The notes beneath the pieces were generated by a model. That model did no database searches. It was not told the origin of the DNA and saw only the letters and a program-made list of their open reading frames with translations. A program made the position numbers and the translations under genes. Source: Strobilurus pachycystidiatus (lineage: Eukaryota; Basidiomycota; Agaricomycetes; Agaricales; Physalacriaceae). Taken from it: a stretch of 64,000 nucleotides of DNA. Every line of letters starts with the position of its first letter. Positions within the stretch are counted from its first letter, which is position 1. Below, one piece after another: positions 1 through 11,947 of this stretch. Where the stretch lies: the NCBI GenBank assembly GCA_019915135.1, contig JAHLMK010000016.1:744001-808000 (forward strand). Direction: 5' to 3'.

Positions 1-470
1 ATGTTCAAGAGTCAAAGACTCCGAAAAGAGTTGATTGGCCTCCATTGCCGGTCATCAGTCACGTGGCCCGCCGGCATTCATTGAGGTCTTCGGCAATCAT
101 TGATAGTAGATGCGAATTTAATCCGCAACCACTGCCAGCTTCATGGCGCGACTGCGGACGCGTCGTCAATCAGAAGTTCGGTCATTCTGTTCAGTTAAGC
201 GTTCGTAGAGGCAAGCGCGCAGAGTGACTTTGCTTCCAGTCGCGATCAAAGATCGTGGAGGCTGAGGCGCCCGTAGATCATGCTGAACGACGTCTTTCAG
301 TATGTGATGAAGAAAACCAAAGGCCCAAATCAACAGCTATTTTCAGCACATATTGGTGTTGACAGAGTCCTCTGCGGTCCCCCGCCCCTTGAAATTTTGC
401 AAGTTTTTTTTTCCGCTGATAAAATGGACTGACATGAGTCCTGATGAGCGCTCCTCCCTCTCTTGTTACC
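1..470. other. No gene recognised
   Basis: Sequence upstream of the first gene. I find no protein, RNA or repeat I can support. The T-rich run near 400-415 lies close to the proposed translation start at 471 and may belong to the promoter or 5' UTR. Confidence 0.4.
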
Positions 471-1749
471 ATGAAGGTCTATACCCTCACACTCTCGTTA
501 CTAGCCTTAGCATCGGACGTTTTTACCTCGACCGTTCCTTCCAATGCAAAGCGATTGTCAGAAGGTTCGTCCACTCCGCCCCTCTTCAGCTGACGATTCA
601 CTTCTCCTGCCATACAAGGTTTGAATCCCTTGCCGCCGCGAAAGCTATACGACGCCCAAGTGGCCCGCCGAGCGGACGCCTCCACCACACTAACGTCAAC
701 ATCGGCATCATCCACTGCGTATGTTAATTCTGACATTGATCCACTTTGCCTTGATCACGAGCGTCCTGTCCAGTACTGTTACCTCAGGCTCAGTGGCTGC
801 CTACTACGTCGACTCGACTAGCTCTCTCCGGCGTCGGGATAACTTGTCGACTCTAGTCGGTACGTACACCCGTTTCATCGCTAATCTTCACCACCGCTTG
901 CCGCTCCCGCCACTTCAACACCCAAGCACTGACATTACTAATATATCCCCGACTCAACTCTGACCGTCCGCCATACAGGCTACATCAATGTTGTCGGACA
1001 TATTCAGACGGCTGTCACGACCACTCGTTGGGATTTTACCACAACCGAAGATGAAGTTGCTCATGGCATGTATCCCGTGAGTGTCCATGCCTTTGCTTCA
1101 CAATCTTATCTGGATGGTCATTTACTACAAAGCCGGACTATACTTCATACACATCGATATCAGAATTTCTTTGCCCAAGTAACCTTCACTCCATCTTTTC
1201 CACCCATAACTACGCCGTAGATCTATCGACCTACAGCGGAGAATGGGTTGGTATGGGGGACTGCACCAAGTACTATGATCGTATGTGGCCTGACAGTTTC
1301 GGTAAATGTGGCGTGTCTCATCAGTCATCACCTTCAGAATCGGCGGGTAGTGTGCCCACAAACTATGCCACAGGAGTAGAGCCTTTGTTCTATGGTGAAA
1401 CCCGCGTCGTAAGGTCTTCATTCCATGCATCAAGAGTTGTCTCATAACGAGTCCTCTAGTGGCAAGTCGATGCGAGCACGGGAGTCATGTCGATGTACTA
1501 CGTCAACACCGACTTGACCATATCAGCGGAGCAGCACTTCGTCATCCTCGTATGCCCATCGGTCACCGTCAGCAGCACCTCCGGCCGTCTGTTCTTTGTG
1601 ACGGGGAATGTCTACTTGTTCCGAGATAACTTCGCACAGTACACTTCCGTTGACGACGAATGTTATGCCCAAGAAATTGTACGATGAACGAGTCGACCTC
1701 ACATCCTGGACTGACATGTAATTGGCAGGAATTGGTTTATAACTTCTAA
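471..1749 (+). CDS. Secreted protein of unknown function
   Basis: The gene starts at the ATG at 471, giving MKVYTLTLSLLALASDVFTS, a classic cleavable signal peptide. The body is broken by several short introns. One begins at the GTACGT right after LSTLV, and the last runs from 1679 to 1728 and joins CYAQEI to the terminal ELVYNF and stop at 1747-1749. Readable pieces include GYINVVGHIQTAVTTTRWDF, IYRPTAENGLVWGTAPSTMI, and a C-terminal half rich in beta-prone Val, Thr and Tyr (WQVDASTGVMSMYYVNTDL and onward). It is probably exported to the cell surface or medium. I recognise no domain. The first two intron boundaries are uncertain because the frame from 471 closes after about 40 codons unless an intron begins near the GTTCGT after SEG. 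It converges on the potassium transporter gene with about 200 bp between them. Confidence 0.5.
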
Positions 1750-1945
1750 ACCTACATGTCGCCCAAGCTGTGGAATAATTAGACATTAGATGCTATCAGA
1801 GCCGGACGTCACGGATGGGTGTCTTGTCCTTACAAATGAATCACCATTTCCTGGTACGTTGTATAGTAATATAGGAAATGCTCAACTATTGGTACACTTC
1901 GCCACCAAGCCCCCAAGCTCTGCGACGGAGGTCTACTACTATTCC

Positions 1946-4900
1946 TCAGGGAAGGTTTTGGTAACTCTCCACTGGCCGTAAGTCATTCAGATGATCCAGC
2001 CCCAAGGAATTGCCCTGCATGGCATTGAGAGCGAATATCTTCTCCTGCTGTTCCTTGAGTCTCTTGTTCTTGGCAAGGTCAAGCGGGAGCGTAACAGCGC
2101 GATCGATAGCCACAGGTAGGCCACGATGTCGGCCGCGCACCCTTCAATGACGTGAGCTTGGCAAAAGTTTCAGTCTGAGGCAGCACTTACATGATGATGA
2201 TCACGACCAGCTTTGACAGCGGCTTGAAGGAACCACAAAACGAGTAGTTGTTCTATGTTCGTAGGACTGGTTGCTGACCCCATCACGGTTGACTGATGCA
2301 CTTACATAGGGAAACCCGAGACTCAAGCCGATGCCACCGAAGGCCGACACGAGCTCGAAAAGCACACGGAACATGTCGAACCATTTCTTCTCCTGGTCCA
2401 TGATATTCCCGCGTTCGATTATCGACACCGTAAAGACGCCGAAGACCAACCACCAAATGTCTGTTAATTCAGATTAGCGAAGATACGCAGAAGTCAGGTT
2501 GGATTTGCACCCATCGCTAGCTGCCGGCGTAGATGCCAGTTCAGGTATTTACCCACACGCTCCCTCGGAGCATAGTTCTCAAGATCAGCCGGTTCCTCAT
2601 CTTCGTCGTCCGGTGGGGCTTCGAAGATACCCAGCGACCCTTCCTCGTTTCTGCGAAACTCGTTAAGGAAGAGTAATGGCGAATGAGACATGCTTACACA
2701 TTGGTGGACTGTATACTCATGGCCACCTATGCCCATGTCAGCCCAGACGAAGAAGCGAGAGCGAGCAGAGACGCACAGGATAAACCTTGTCATACATCAG
2801 GTCAAAATATGCGGCTCAGAGACATTAGGACGTACCGCAATATACATCATCACAACGTAAAGAAATCTATGCGTCCAGTTTAGTCCACGAGTCGCAGGGA
2901 AAGTGAGACGACGAACTGTAGCGCTGGGGCCGTCTCAGACAGGGCTACAATCGTAAAACCCGACGCCCTAGCTGCCAGGCCTTGGAAGAGCCCGACGACC
3001 ACTTTAGAACCGGTACTCAATGCTGTGTAGACATCCAGGCCAATGTCTGCGCATCGATCAGCCTAATTTCAAACAGTCGAAGGCCTCGACCTACTCAGGA
3101 CTTCGAAACCAATCCATTCTATGGCACTATCGAGAGAATCAGCTTTGCTAAGGTCGAGCCGGGGGGAAAATACCTCATAAGGATGAGTGAGATCACCAGA
3201 AACCACGTCTGATGACTGGGGAAACTAGGGAAAAATGAGTCGTACATATGAGAGGTATCATTGCACGAACAGATAGATGAAACATCTTGTAGTGCAAAGA
3301 GTCAGTATAAGGAAGGGCGCGTGAAGCAAGCTCGTACCGTCTTGGATGATGAAGAAGGAAGTCGAAAGCCTGATCCAGATCGCTATCAGGACGTGTTGCC
3401 TTGGAACCTATCCATCTGCGGGAGCGTTAGTGCGCAAGGAATGCCGAGGCGAGCTGGACTAACATGATCAGGCGTAGACTTGACGTCCAAGGAAAGGTTT
3501 CAGCGCAACAGCCATGCCGCGTCGAGGAAGAACTTACAATATGGGCTATGCGATATATTTGATAGGTCAGATGAGTAACTTAACTCGTATATGTACCTAC
3601 CAAGGCATGATTTCCGGCCAGCATGACAAACATGAGAGAAACTTGTGGGTCATCGATAAGGTGCTCCATGTAGAGATGGAACGCCACCAACATATCATCA
3701 AGTAGGCCTTCATAAACGGCACCATACCACTGCAGGCAAGTCAGTCCACCTCATCAAAAAGGCACATATCACCGCCTACAGGTCAACGAGCGATAAGCCT
3801 CCACCTGTGTATGCACCCATGACTTGAAACAGGGAGAACCTGGGCGGTGTAACGTTAGCACACAACGTGGTCGAGCCGAAAATAGATGGACCAACCAAGT
3901 CTTGTTTACTAGACGCGGTTGACTATCGAAGACTCCGTCATACTTCTCGGTGGTCGAGATCCAGGGCGCGAATATGATGAAGGCCAACAACTGCGCCCCG
4001 ACAAAATACTACCTGGGAGTTAAGACCGTGCACCTTGACCCTGAAGCTGGAGGATTACGCACCAAAGGCACCAGATAGCTCAGCACCCTCAGAGCCCTAT
4101 ATTCTGCTCCACCGAGATACTCCAGCTGGTCATCGGTCAGTGTTTCGGTGTAAAAATGCGAGTTCCTCCCAACATCGAGGTTGAACCCGTCTAGCCATTT
4201 CGAGCTGGTCGCCTCGATCGTTGTTATAGAAGGCATGGTCAGCTTGCGCTGGAGCCTGTTGTACGCTCGCGGGGCTGCTCTTCGAAAGAGCTTGGGTATC
4301 AGCTTGAAAGGATTGGGAAACTCGTTCTTAACGAGCTTGACGTCCGGGGCCATGATTGTGGCGGAACGAGTAAGTGGGCGGGTGGGACGGCGGGGGCGCA
4401 TGGAAGAGGTACCGGTTGTGGTATGACCCAAATTGAATTCCACTGCACGATTCTGTTGAGAGGCGCGTGTCTCGACGTGGGAAAGAGCAACCGAGGCGGC
4501 GCGTGGGGACGAGGTGAATGTGTTGGCGTCAGACAGCACATTTACATGAGATTCTGTGTCCGAGTCTCCGGTATAGGTGGCGCCTGGTGTCGCATATGTG
4601 GGAGCAGGTGTAGGCTGCGTTATATTGATATTGGGGGTCCCGCTATACGTTCCGCTAGCGGGGATGATGTCGCGCGGCCTAAAGGCCGCAATGGGCGATG
4701 AGATGGAGGCGAGGATGTTCTCTCGCGTAGGAAATATCTTTCTGCGCTCTGGCAGGTTCTCGACGTGTTTCCGAAAGTACCTCCTGTTGAAGAGAAGGTC
4801 ACAGGGGCGCGTTTTGCTACCACGGAAGTATAACTCACTTGCGCACTAGCACCATTATCCAGGACACCGTTGTTATGTCACCCTTGTCAGAATTAGTGTG

Positions 4901-5213
4901 CGTTAGGCCTCAAGAGAAGTGCGCCCACCGCAAGCATCAGCAAGTATAGCATGACTTGCTGCCATGCCGTGAGTGTGGACAGGTTGACCGTCGACAGGCC
5001 AGTCACGGTCATTGACGAGTAACATAGGAAAAGCGAGTCCAAGTAGCTGATACGATATTTGCCATTGCAGCCGTAGAAGATGCCCGAGCAGATAAGCGGG
5101 ATTGAGACAAAAGCAAAGAGATGAATGCGGTAAAACGTCCATTCTAGCTTCTCGATGCCACTGAGAATCTGCCCCGGCAACTGCTTCAAATTGAGCTTCT
5201 GCCCACTGGACAT
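1946..5213 (-). CDS. TRK1: Trk-family high-affinity potassium transporter
   Basis: A multi-exon gene with start ATG at 5213 (MSSGQKLNLKQLPGQI). The first exon holds a TrkH/Trk membrane-pore-membrane unit, with the pore motif DSLFLCYSSMTVTGLSTVNL followed by a hydrophobic helix. The following exon reads GDITTVSWIMVLVRK. A hydrophilic cytosolic loop of roughly 190 residues follows (Ser/Thr/Pro-rich), much shorter than the loop of yeast Trk1. It ends in the family signature LTDDQLEYLGGAEYRAL, then further helices (LLAFIIFAPWISTTEKYDG) and a C-terminal exon starting near GRHRGLPVAIDRAV and ending SYQNLP at 1946. Known role of the family is K+ uptake across the plasma membrane. Family assignment is firm. 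The many small exons between 2200 and 4000 were not all resolved, so a frameshift there cannot be excluded. Confidence 0.88.
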
Positions 5214-5789
5214 AGTGCGAGGATGGGAATGTGATGATGGGAAGGTAAGGTTTAGACTGCAGGGATCACCATTTCTCTGCAAGCAGAGGCGTTTTAGCCA
5301 CGTTACGAGCGGGAAAATCAATCCAAAAATACATGACAGGACCCTGCTGATGCGCCGGATGCATCCCTACAGGTTTGCGGTGATGGCCATTGCCGGAGGC
5401 GGTGAGCGGAAGCAAAAGTCTAGGCCCGATCGATCACAGTCGATCACAAGTTGCAACTTGACTTTGAACAGCTTTGAACGTGGAGTCTTTCACTCTAACC
5501 AACACAGCGAGGTAACGATGGATTGAGTGAATTCTTACAGCTGTGCCGTAGATGTGGCTGATTGACTTACTCCACAACCCGAATGTACCCCATCGCCAGC
5601 CAGCCTCGAGGCGTACCCAGTTCCAACTCGGTTCTGCCGACGGACATCGTTTCGGCGTGATGGGTGGGTAGTTGCAAGCATTTTGCCCTTGAACGACGAT
5701 CAAGTTTCTCTTGATCAGAGACGCGTACACATTTGGTGCGCCTGTCCTCGCTGCCAGAGTCTTGACTCTTGACTTACGCACGACAGATC
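5214..5789. other. Intergenic, divergent promoter region
   Basis: This lies between the divergently transcribed potassium transporter and the F-box-like gene. It presumably holds both promoters. I see no RNA gene or repeat. Confidence 0.4.
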
Positions 5790-7062
5790 ATGGCACTTAT
5801 AACCGATCTTCCGCAGGAACTCATCGACGCGATTGTAGACCTGGCCAGCATTGATGATTCACTGTGTGGGCTCGTAGTCCACCCAATCAAGCCGCTTCCT
5901 TCGACGATGAAAAGTCTTTCCCTAGTCTCCCACTCGTTCAATCCCCGAACGAGGTATCATCTCTTCCGCGAGCTGTCTCTCGATCGCGCTCGTGCTGTCA
6001 CCCTCGCTGAGCTGGCAACCGCTGGCCGTAACCTGCTGCGTGACCTGTCCCCACAAACTCTAGGAGCAATCCAGAAAATGCGCCTCTCATTTTCGCAACC
6101 CACGACCTCCATCAAAGGGCGTCCCTCGCGCTGCACCATGTACCCATTTCCGCACTACCCCTACTCCCTCACACCGCTGAAGTCACTCGACAAGCTGTAC
6201 ATATACGGTCTGCAGTGGGACTGTACCTCTGCGCACATGCTCCAAGAATCCCTCACCACGGGCCCCAACCCCTTCTTCTTTGCGCTTCTCCACAACGTTT
6301 CCTTTCCCTCCCCCGCGCCACTTTGCGCACTCGTCCGAGCCTCTCCGCATTTGCGGCATCTCGCATTAATGGGTGTTTCTGTCCAGAATCGCTCATCCTG
6401 CGCATGTCCTCATGCGTGGGACGACCTAGGTATCCTCAGCTTGAATTGCGAAGAGCATGCCAGTGCATTGGAGCAGATCCTCAATCCAGGAATGTGCCCA
6501 ACGTCGATGCGGGGGTTGAAAAAGCTGAGGCTCACGTTCTCGGTGGCAGACGTCCCAAAGCTGAACAACCTTCTGTCGATGACAGCGCATACTGTGAGGA
6601 AGCTCACGTTGTTTCCTGCCTTTTATTGTATTTTGTGTACGTGCCAGTGTGGCTCTCGCAACTTGTACAGATGTCTCAACTGACTTTACTTCTGATGTAG
6701 GCATCGCATCTGTGGACACCGCTCCGATTCTAAACGTCTCCAACATTGTAGAGATCGTCCTTGACATCTCGAACGGCATAGCACTCCCTTCCTACTCCAA
6801 CTTTGTGGAATGGTTGACACGCACATTGACCTCCGAGATATCCTACGCAGCAAAATCGATCACCATCCTTACTCCCGACATGTCATCAGCCTGGCAGGCG
6901 TTATTCGAGGTCTTCGCAGATAGGAAAAGATTTGCGCGTCTTGCACATCTCCACGTCGGTTGTCCTTTCCCAAAACTTGTTGAGACGTGGCTCGGTCCGC
7001 TGAAGGATAGTGGGGTGTCTGTTGATCTGTCTTACACCGTTCCTCTCCCAGTCAGACGTTGA
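5790..7062 (+). CDS. F-box-like / leucine-rich protein
   Basis: Two exons, 5790-6636 and 6701-7062, joined by a 64-nt GTACGT...TAG intron that keeps frame and gives 402 residues. I chose the ATG at 5790 (MALITDLPQELIDAIVDLAS) over the in-frame ATG at 5769, because the F-box-like pattern LPxELIDxIVD normally lies at the extreme N terminus in this family. After the F-box-like helix (about residues 1-60, SLSLVSHSFNPRTRYHLFRE) comes a run of degenerate leucine-rich segments, for example SPHLRHLALMGVSV and MRGLKKLRLTF. In fungi such proteins usually act as substrate receptors for SCF ubiquitin ligases through Skp1. The target is unknown. The family is greatly expanded in Agaricomycetes, and three members lie in this window. 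Confidence 0.7.
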
Positions 7063-7448
7063 CCATAACCCATATCCGTGTCGAGATTACGCCACGGTTA
7101 TAGACTAGGTATCTCATCGTGTTCCACACTACGATTACTCTAGTCGTGCACTTCGGTCGGTTAACTTCATAACAATAATTGGAGTCCTTGCGGATTACTA
7201 TCTATAATATCCGATTCATCTGCTTGAAATCAAGACCAAGTCACAAGCAGAAACGACAACTTCGAATTGACGCAAGGAAAGCAACTCAGTCCTCTTCATT
7301 GCCGCGCTGCTGGCTCTGGATTGGCGAGCTGTGCCGCTCCTCGCTCGACAATGTCTAGACAAGAACATCATCCGTGTACAAATTACAGGTATACATGGTA
7401 TGCGTAGAAATACAGTGCAAGAAACCCCAAGCAAGCAGTGAAAATAGA
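7063..7448. other. Convergent intergenic region
   Basis: Between the stop codons of two convergent genes. It presumably contains both 3' UTRs. Nothing else is recognisable. Confidence 0.4.
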
Positions 7449-9218
7449 TCAATAATCATCAACATCCATGAGCTCGTCCCCCGTCTCCGCCTCCGCGCGC
7501 CGATAGAGCGCATCCTGCACGGCCACATCAGCAGTGAGGTTCCCCAGCGTCATCAGCGCCTCCGCCAGCATCTTCCGGCGCTCCTCCTCCTCCTCCCCGC
7601 CGCCGTCCGCGCGGCCCTTTTCCAAAAACGCAACAGCCTTCTCGAGGTCCTCGCGTGCATCGGAGGCTTCCTCCGAGGACAAGACGCTCGAGTCGCCCGC
7701 CTCGAGCCGGTCCTCGATGTCGTCTGCGCACGCGCTGCCGGCGATGAGCCAGCACTTGCCGCGCGCGCGGCTGATGATCCCGCGCCACGCCTCCATGTCC
7801 GCCTCCATCTTCATCTGGTTGAGGACCGAGTCGGCCCAGGAGGCCCAGAACTGGCGCTCTGACGCGCGTGGCAGTTTCTCGGAGAGGAGCATCACTTCCG
7901 AGGCGATGGTGTAGAGCTCTTTTGGGCGGCTGAACGATTCGGGGAGGGACTTGGCGGCGGGTGCGGGCTGGGTCTTTTGGCAGCAGGAGGAAGACGAGGC
8001 GGATGGGCGCGGGAGGTGTTGGGGATGGGGCATGTGGAAGATGCCGCGAGAGAAGTGGTCCATGGCGAGGACGATGATGTCGTTGGGGGAGGCGTTGGAA
8101 AGGGTCATGCGGCGCGTGAGCGGAGGCCGACGGATGGCGATGGCGGCTAGAGGAGATTCTATGGGCCAGGCGGGATCTTCTGCGCTAAAGTGGGCCACGC
8201 AGTCGGGATTGCCGGGCTCGCAGGAGACGGTGGCGTCAGCAATGGCGACGAGCGTGCGGCCCCAGATGATGGCCATGCGCCAGTCTTCTGGTGCATCGCA
8301 GCCAGTGCCGTTGACACGGCTCGGGAGATTCTCGCCGGTCTCAAAGACGTCGAGTGCGGCGAGCCAGTACGGGATGGCGCTGTTGGGCTCGCCGGGAAGC
8401 GCGAGCGACGGGTCCTGGTCGATGAGGTTGCCGAACAGGAAGAGGGCGTTGCCAAGGATGGCGTGGAAGGCAGTAGGTAGCTCGATGCATGTGCTATCGT
8501 GCAATGAGCGGGAGATACGGCGTTGAGGAGGGCGCGCAGCTCACCATTTCGGCTTCTGAATCGGCTGATTCCATGGCTGCTTAGATTTTTCTTCCGGCGG
8601 CTTCGTCGCCGCCGCCGTCGTTGATGCGTCACCAGTTCTTGGGCCAGCAAACAGCACCGACGGGTCCTGGTAAAAGTTGAGGAAGGAATGGCATTCGTGA
8701 ATAACGCCGCGCAGGAGCGGGAGGGCGTCGGCGGCGCTGCCGATTTCGTACTGCTCCGCCGCCTTTGCGAACAGGTCCTTCATGTCGAGCCAGTCTTCGA
8801 GGTCGCAGCTCCGCTTCGCCTCCGTCTGGGAGCCGATGAATGCTATCGACGTCGTGTCCATTATGCGCTGTCGCCGTGTCCACCCGCGCTCTCTGTCGGG
8901 GAGCAAGCTGTCGAGGCCGCGCGTCTGGCGGCGGGCAAAGTCCCAGCGGAAGACGTCGCTGTCGTCGCTGTCGCTGTCGCTGTCGTCCTCGTCGTCGGCG
9001 TCGGCGTCGTCGCTGCAGCAGCTGTCGGCGGGCGAGCGGGCGGGAGAGCGTGTGCTCGACGTCGACGAGAAGGCCCAATCGTCGTCGTGGCTGCTGTCAG
9101 AGTTCGGCCGTTTGCGATCAGGGGCATCGGCACGGGCCTTCCACAATCCTTTTGGGCGCGGCCGCTTCGCACGCGTCGTGGCCGGCGACGCAGACGACGG
9201 CGTCAACGCCACTGGCAT
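7449..9218 (-). CDS. ETT1: Ett1/Nro1-like protein (enhancer of translation termination)
   Basis: Two exons, 9218-8545 and 8493-7449, with a 51-nt GTGAGC...TAG intron that keeps frame and gives 572 residues. The N terminus is basic (RAKRPRPKGLWK), followed by an acidic low-complexity tract of Asp/Ser repeats near residues 68-88. The rest is predicted all-helical, with segments resembling the Nro1/Ett1 family: a LLRGVIHECHSFL-like helix, then AFHAILGNALFLFGNLIDQD, and near the C terminus LLxEALMTLGNLT and LYRRAEAE, ending in an acidic tail MDVDDY. In yeasts this family is nuclear and affects translation termination and, in fission yeast, prolyl-hydroxylase regulation of the sterol-responsive factor. 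I infer the same fold here from motif resemblance only. GC content is high compared with neighbours. Confidence 0.62.
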
Positions 9219-10796
9219 GGTGGCGACAAGGGCGGGGAGTTATGGGGCACGCGCCGAATCGCCAGGGCTTTTATTCTAGGGCGCTCAGGACCCAGCATAG
9301 CTGCGTCCAGACTTGCAAGCCCAGGCCTGATTGGATCCTTGGACACCGTGACGATCACTCTGATTTTCCCAACGCCTCTTATGTCGAGATATTCCCTTAT
9401 TTGTCTTTCTCTTGCATCCCTTCTTCCCACTGTTGCCCACCAATGTACACACGTCTTTTCCCCGTCTTGCCCTGCCTTTCCCTGTTTTTTTCGCGCTTTT
9501 TCTGCCTCGTATTCTTCTCAGGGCTCCCATGACAATATTCCCAGCCAATCCCCGTTCTTCTGACTGACTGCCGCTTTGGCCAATGACAGTGCAGCCCTTC
9601 TGATTCGTCCGTCGCTCACTGAACCGGGTCTTGCTCGGTTATGCACCTTAACCACGTCCCGTCTCCCGCCCATTGGCTAGTCTTATAGTCAATGTACGTT
9701 AGCCTTTGCGGCGAATGGCATTCGAGAGTCGAGACCGGCGTACTTCGCATTACTTACTCCGCCCCGCTCAGCCGTCCAATCACCTTTTCTCCTGCAGGCT
9801 CATCCTTGTCGCTCGTCCAATCCTCTGTGTTTCTCTCGTTCACATGACTAGACGCTGCCGGTGGCAACTGGCACTTGGATTGACAGTGCTCCCCGTAGCT
9901 TCTCTCGTGTTTGTCTGCCGTTCGGTCTTAGGAAGCCGTTTACTAATAATCGATGGTCTGGATCCTTGTCCTCGCTCTTCCCCGCCAGCCAAGTGCATGC
10001 TTCAGCTAATACTCGCACTTAACTTTTCTCCGATTTCGTCGTCTCGCGGCATTACACTCTCTCTTTGCCCAGAATCCTCTATCTCCGGGTCTATCTCCCT
10101 GGTCCGACTGAAACGCCTTGTATCCGAGTTTAACTCATTATATTTGTTGCCCAGTGCCTACCAGAACCGGGAAGTCATCGATTCATCCGTCGTGGGCCTG
10201 CAATAATATAGTCAGTTTCATATGCAAAGTATTTGAACCTTTCCCTCTTCTTGACGTACTCCTCTTCTCCCATTCCCGGTCTACGAAGTCCGTAAGGCTA
10301 CGTTTCGCGATACAAAGTGAACGGCGTTCGTTGACATAGATCAACGGATGGATCACGGAAGGAAGAGATCGCATCTCATTGTACAGATCAGTTTGTGTGG
10401 CGTGTCACGTCTGGGGATCCAGGAGTTGTGAGAGTCCTAGTATGTATTGAACGTTCTCGACTGACTTTGGTGTCATGATTCGCGGGATGATACCCATATC
10501 TCCTCGTATTCGGGCTGTATACATCTGTTCGTTAAGGCTTTACAAGAGCTGATGTTGTCGTATATACACTGACAGTACATCTTTCCAGCATCTTCCTCGT
10601 ATCTTGCACTGCAAGTCATATATCATTGACACTCAGATGTATGACCATACAACTATGTAGGGACCATCTCTTAGTCGGACACTGCACTTTATATGAGTGT
10701 TCACCGGTCTTTGATCCTGCGGTGAGCTCCAGCATGATCTACTTCAACTCAGAATCCCTTCATACATTCAACATTCAATGGTATGTCGAGCTCGGA
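9219..10796. other. Gene-poor intergenic region
   Basis: About 1.6 kb between the Ett1-like gene and the transposon. Open frames exist on both strands, but none shows a recognisable domain, a convincing start context or consistent splice structure. The first few hundred bases next to 9218 presumably hold the Ett1-like promoter. Confidence 0.4.
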
Positions 10797-10803
10797 GGTG
10801 ATT
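10797..10803 (+). repeat. Target-site duplication, left copy (GGTGATT)
   Basis: The heptamer immediately left of the left inverted repeat, repeated exactly at 11941-11947. Confidence 0.8.
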
Positions 10804-10818
10804 CCCAGTGAAAAGTCC
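10804..10818 (+). repeat. Left terminal inverted repeat of the transposon
   Basis: A 15-bp repeat CCCAGTGAAAAGTCC, perfectly matched in inverted orientation at 11926-11940. Confidence 0.88.
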
Positions 10819-11925
10819 ATGTGTAATTTTCTGTAATTTTCTGTATTTATCGGGGAATACAGTTGACCTGCAGGAATACAGCTCAGGAGGTGTATTCTTC
10901 GGTTTCTATCTGTATCAAAAAGCACACGAATACAGATGAGATGAAAAAATTGTATTTATTGTGCTGGTAGTGATACATTTTGTGGATACCTCCGCCTCTG
11001 CCGGCGATGGAATGCCCGCGGCCGCCGCCCTGCTTCTCGAACGCTTCTCGCCTCGCCCATGCATCACTGCACTGAAACGCCCTCGCGTCGCTCTCCCGTC
11101 ATCGCAGCTGTTGCCATGTCGCGCGTCCTTGACGATCTGAGGAATACGGATGAGCTGCTAGTTAGGAGAGAGAAATGATGACGCACCGCCGCCCTCTCCA
11201 CGTCATCGCGTCATTCGCCAGTGTCTCGTCGTCGGTGTGGTGTGGTGCCCACAGGGAACAGGCATTGGTGGCCAGGCCCAGTGTGTCTCCTCGTCCTCGT
11301 CCTCGTCTCGTGTCTCTCCTCGTCCGCGTCTAAATGGACACTGTGGTCAAGGTGTCTCGTCCTCGGGGGGATTCCTCGCAGTAGCCGTCAAAGGGCCAGT
11401 CGTCGTCCTTGACTCGGTCGTCCGCGATGTCGTGGGTGTCATAGATGGCCATCGTCCGTTGTAGGCCATGTCCGTGGATTGTCCAAGGCCAGTCAATGCT
11501 GCAACGCGAAGCTCGAGTGTGGAGGCGGCGTGGAAGGGACGAAAGCTCCGACTGGCAGGCAGTACCGCAGCGGGGCAAGTGATGGTAAGAAGACAAGCTG
11601 TGTATGCGAGGCCGATCGCAAGTATGATGACTTTGATGGACTTTATGAAATCTTTCGAGTTGATTTACGGGAGGACAGAATGAGAACGCCGGGATCGAGC
11701 GAAAAACACACAATATTGTTTTCAATCTGGCGAGGATGTGAAAGTTGTCATTGATTTTTCGTCAAAGACTCGATTCCGAGAAACAATATTTTAGAACTCT
11801 GAGACTTCCTAGAAGTTTTCAACTTTCATTTCCTGAATGTGCATATTCTGGCCTGATTTTACTTCTGAATACAGAAGGATACAGAATACAACAGATCGTG
11901 CAGATAAATACAGATAAATACATCG

Positions 11926-11940
11926 GGACTTTTCACTGGG
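11926..11940 (-). repeat. Right terminal inverted repeat of the transposon
   Basis: GGACTTTTCACTGGG, the exact reverse complement of the left end. Confidence 0.88.
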
Positions 11941-11947
11941 GGTGATT
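11941..11947 (+). repeat. Target-site duplication, right copy (GGTGATT)
   Basis: The heptamer immediately right of the right inverted repeat, identical to 10797-10803. Confidence 0.8.

Larger units (their letters stand above)
10804..11940. mobile_element. Non-autonomous DNA transposon (MITE-like) with TIRs
   Basis: The ends are inverted repeats. The left end reads CCCAGTGAAAAGTCC (10804-10818), and the right end is its exact reverse complement (11926-11940). Weaker inverted similarity continues inward: the left end carries CTGTAATTTTCTGTATTTATC-type sequence and the right end carries the reverse complement, rich in GATAAATACAG. The heptamer GGTGATT lies directly outside both ends, as expected for a target-site duplication. 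The 1,137-bp interior has a GC-rich core, and I see no transposase domain in any frame, so it is probably mobilised in trans. A 7-bp duplication does not settle the superfamily. hAT and related elements make 8 bp, and one base may have changed. Confidence 0.85.

Noticed and set aside
9379..9560. Signal-peptide-like reading MSRYSLICLSLASLLPTVAHQ
   Set aside because: The frame closes soon after without cysteines, domains or plausible splice sites, so it looks like chance.
8541..9563. Long open frames on the plus strand opposite the Ett1-like gene
   Set aside because: They are mirror frames of a GC-rich coding sequence, full of Arg/Ala/Val runs, and the minus-strand model explains the region with a proper intron.
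11330..11725. 131-codon open frame inside the transposon
   Set aside because: It shows no transposase catalytic motif and lies in a non-conserved interior; better read as non-coding element DNA.
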